Assembly: GCA_025024175.1 (NCBI GenBank) | Contig: QCXZ01000137.1 | Coordinates: 13,206,001-13,270,000 of the forward strand | DNA length: 64,000 nt | Source of the DNA: Rhyzopertha dominica | Taxonomy: Eukaryota; Arthropoda; Insecta; Coleoptera; Bostrichidae | Direction of reading: 5' to 3' | In this document: positions 61,142 through 64,000 of the stretch, in pieces | Position numbering within the stretch: position 1 is the stretch's first letter | Layout of the letters: every line of letters starts with the position of its first letter | Notes under the pieces: generated by a model | What the model was told of the DNA's origin: nothing | Database searches by the model: none | The model's input: only the letters and a program-made list of their open reading frames with translations | Position numbers and translations under genes: made by a program

Positions 61142-61962
61142 TTTTGTTGAAGTAAATTCACACAATTCTGAATGAAACTACATATAGCCACTACATCCTA
61201 AGACACCATTTCACTGAAGGAACTTTTCTATCTAATGTAAACTTTCTCCACATTACGAAATCTCAAATCCCACAGCAGACATTATTTATTTCTAAAATAT
61301 GTAAAATACCCGATTTAAATTATTACCTAACCTAGAAGTGACGTACTAATATTCTGATGTCAAATTCACCTGCTGACATTGACAAGGCCGTTGGGAGTTT
61401 ACGAATATCACTGTTAGAGATCGCTGTTGGTCGAATACATAAGGTATACTCCGTTGCAATTACAAATGCATTTTTAAACTTTGCAACATACTTACCTTGA
61501 AAACGGCGGAATTGTTACAGGTTGCGCTTGGTCTTTAATATTCTTGCGACAATACAGAATTCACAGTACATTAATTGATAATCTGTTACCATATTCGAAT
61601 AATACTGCAAGAACGATTACTCTACTTTTGTATCCTGAATGTACTCGACCATCTTTTGTTTTGGTACTGGCCTACATGTTTGTTTTTTAAGAAGTGTGAG
61701 AATTTAAATTAATTTAATACTAATTCCATATTGCAAAAGAGTTGAAATGTGAAGATTTAGTATGTGGACTTATTTATAATATGTTGTTAACTTATTTTCA
61801 TATAAAAATTAAAATATTCAGTGTAAAAATAGTGAGATGGTTGTGAATTTATCCTTTTTTTTTTAATGTTTTGTACCAAATCGTGAAAAAAACAAGATGT
61901 ATGGCAGAAACAGGGTGTGATCTGTATGCAAACAGCATGTGATTTGTATTAGCACATATAAA
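61142..61962. promoter_or_regulatory. divergent promoter region of ADCK1 (-) and Girdin (+)
   Basis: About 820 bp separate the two start codons, so the region must contain both transcription starts or 5' UTRs. On the minus strand a consensus donor, CAAG followed by GTAAGT, ends at 61496; acceptor-like sites occur at 61178 and 61168. ADCK1 may therefore have an untranslated first exon upstream of 61496. No TATA box stands out. Confidence 0.4.
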
Positions 61963-62487
61963 ATGGCAGCTTCAGCAACAGATATCGAAGAATTTCTGTC
62001 AGGACCATTGGTTACATGGGTACGTGTATTAATGCAGTTTAGAAATTTCCACAATAATTATTTTTTATAGCTGTCAACCTGTGTGAAGAAACCTGAAACA
62101 CTACAAGTATACGAGACGTTTTTTGATGGCGGACCAATCATTGAAGTTCTGTTGCAAATTGATCCCGAGCCAACGCAACCAGTGCCTACGCCTTCGAATT
62201 TGCAAGGTCTAAGCATTACAGCGGCTAGGATCAAAATATTCCATTGCATCATCAAGAATATAAAAGCTATATATGAAGAAGAATTAGGCCAGACAGTCAT
62301 CTGTTTGCCTGACTGTGTTACCTTGGGAAAAGCACCTGCATCAGAGTCAGCTTTGGAACAAATGCGATTATTGCTATTGTTGCTGCTTGGATGTGCAGTG
62401 CAAGGTCCCACAAAAGAGATCTTCATTATTCGAATTAAGGAACTGTCTGTTGAGGCTCAACATGACATTGTGGAATGTATTAAACAG
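61963..62487 (+). CDS. Girdin: Girdin/CCDC88-family protein, N-terminal Hook domain (5' part; continues beyond window)
   Basis: Two exons: 61963-62019 (19 codons) and 62071-62487 (139 codons), joined in phase 0 across a 51-nt intron. The latter exits phase 0 at a GTGTGA donor. The product starts MAASATDIEEFLSGPLVTW, then has FFDGGPIIEVLLQIDPEP and ILPDC-like CLPDCVTLG, and EQMRLLLLLLLGCAVQGPTK, the hallmark LLLxxLLGCAVQ stretch of the Hook domain in Girdin/Daple proteins. The Hook domain recruits dynein/microtubules; the coiled-coil and GBA/C-terminal parts lie right of the window. HOOK proteins share the fold, but the CAVQ and spacing favour CCDC88. Confidence 0.85.
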
Positions 62488-64000
62488 GTGTGAAATTTAA
62501 TAATTATAAACGTAACTTAAAACATGGTAACAGCCTTGGTTATTTAACTCTGTAAAGAGAGAAGAAGCTTTATTATTAATATAAGCTTGCATAAAAATAT
62601 TTATATAGGGTGTGTCACCTAAGATGGAACACGCTATAGTTCAGTTAATATAAAAAATTTAGAAAAATGTGGGTGATAAATGAATACACTGTTATTTTTT
62701 TCCTACTTTTTCTTCATGTCTCAGTCTAGTTTTCTGAGCATTGTAAAAATTATAAGGCGACCCCACGATTGTACCGGTTTACCTAACTTTAACTATTTTT
62801 CCACAAATAATTCGATTCTTTCATGACAAGTAGGAAATCAATCCCATTTTTTTTTGTCTACATAATTGTAGCGTGGTCATGCTAAGTAATCTAAATTCCA
62901 TACCAGGCCAAACATAATTGTGGAATGAGTGGAAATAAAAAAAAATTTTCTGTTTTTTTTGTGGTTTGTTATTATGAAATAAGCAATTTTAACAAAACAG
63001 TTTAACTGAAAATAGGAAAGAAGGTTAATGAAGACAAAAATTAATACTCATAAACTGAGTGCTTGCTGTCTGNACTAGAAAGAGATTTAAGTTAAACAGG
63101 AAGTCAAGTATAGATACTTAAAATTGAGTTAAGGAAGTCCAAGTTCTCACAAAGATCGCCTTTCTTCTTTTCGAAGAACATCCGCTGACTTTTAACACAT
63201 GACATGTATTCCAGTCTAATAAATCAATAAAACTTTTTGTGGCTCATCAACAGTAATACGAAACCACGATGCTTGACTAATGCCAAGTTTAGTAGTTATA
63301 TACTTAAAAGATGCTTGACAGAAGTCAGAGAACCTTATTCACCCATACCTAGACTTTATAAGGCCTTGAAGGTTTTGCAGACCTTGTTACTTTCATCATT
63401 ATGTTTGACAGTTTGCATTTTCCAACGTTTTGCTCATTTTCCAATTAAAGCAATCTCTTTCTGATGCAAAAAAGCTATTCTCCAATTTCCAACATGCGTT
63501 TGGCTCTTAGATCACTTAGATTAGAATAAGTAAGTGCACAGCGCCAACTTTTGGTGCATTTTTTGAACAAATACAGTGGAAGTGGTACATAGAACTTTTA
63601 GACTTAAACTGGCATAGGCAGATACATCACTTATGTATGAAAATTTCATATTTGGCATTTAGATCACTTAGTTCAGCCAAGCTGCAATTATGCCTTTATT
63701 TTTGAACCAATCCTTTAATAATTTCCAGGCAACCGGGTAACTATTTCGTGTCACTTCAATTGCTTTCAAAACACGCTTCGCTTTGCCCTGTTCACCAACT
63801 AACAAATAATAAAATTTTTGAATTACGTCCAAATTTTAATTCTGGTCTACTAAGAACTGAAAAGTTTCCGAGAACTGTATTCATTTCTCATATACACCAT
63901 TCAATTTCGGCATGCTTAATTTTGTTAATTTAGCCTGACTGAAATCACCTCCAACCACAGTATTCAACTGAGACCTTATCTCTCATTTTCATGTACCCTT
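62488..64000 (+). other. intron of the Girdin gene (start)
   Basis: No further exon of the Hook or coiled-coil region was found up to the end of the window. The sequence is AT-rich with no recognised repeat. Confidence 0.55.

Noticed and set aside
61481..61690. 69-codon plus-strand frame between ADCK1 and Girdin
   Set aside because: No motif; it overlaps a likely ADCK1 untranslated exon.
1..64000. CRISPR arrays, tRNA, rRNA or bacterial operons
   Set aside because: No regularly spaced repeats, no tRNA A/B-box cloverleaf and no ribosomal RNA core noticed; all genes are spliced eukaryotic genes.

Overview
This window is AT-rich animal nuclear DNA, almost certainly from an insect (a beetle is my best guess, not provable here). 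Genes are split into short exons by GT-AG introns. Introns and spacers are full of degraded transposons: Penelope-like, jockey/R1-type LINE, Ty3/gypsy, mariner/Tc1, hAT, Mutator-like, and foldback elements. No bacterial or organellar features were seen.

Five genes are on the minus strand and one on the plus strand. From right to left: (1) the 5' end of a Girdin/CCDC88-type gene (+, 61963 to beyond 62487; Hook domain only); (2) a complete ADCK1 gene (-, 61141 to 57358, five exons, 531 codons), divergent from Girdin over about 820 bp; (3) three tandem FLVCR-family (SLC49) major-facilitator genes, all minus: A (55210-50721, 452 aa), B (44570-37348, 461 aa) and C (32025-26460, 502 aa); (4) the 5' half of an MFSD8/CLN7-like major-facilitator gene (-, 5' UTR exon near 24 kb, coding exons at 19.7, 11.4 and 0-0.35 kb, running off the left edge).

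I rebuilt all exons by hand from frame, splice sites and codon phase. In every gene the exon lengths add up without a frame break. The three FLVCR genes share the same seven core exons with identical phases, including a tiny 51-54 nt phase-1 intron, so they come from tandem duplication. A and B are close relatives and also share a short block of 5' flanking sequence. C is more divergent and has an extra N-terminal coding exon joined by a 41-nt intron. In each paralog one intron has been inflated by transposons.

The transporters probably act at membranes on small organic solutes (choline/ethanolamine or haem-type substrates for the FLVCR family; lysosomal for MFSD8). ADCK1 is a mitochondrial UbiB-type atypical kinase. 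No operon-like cooperation is implied.

Most interesting non-genic items: hammerhead-ribozyme-like motifs in Penelope-like copies; inverted Penelope pairs inside FLVCR introns; a 1-kb near-perfect palindrome in gene C; and a decayed THAP-domain exon pair flanked by inverted repeats carrying TGACGTCA.
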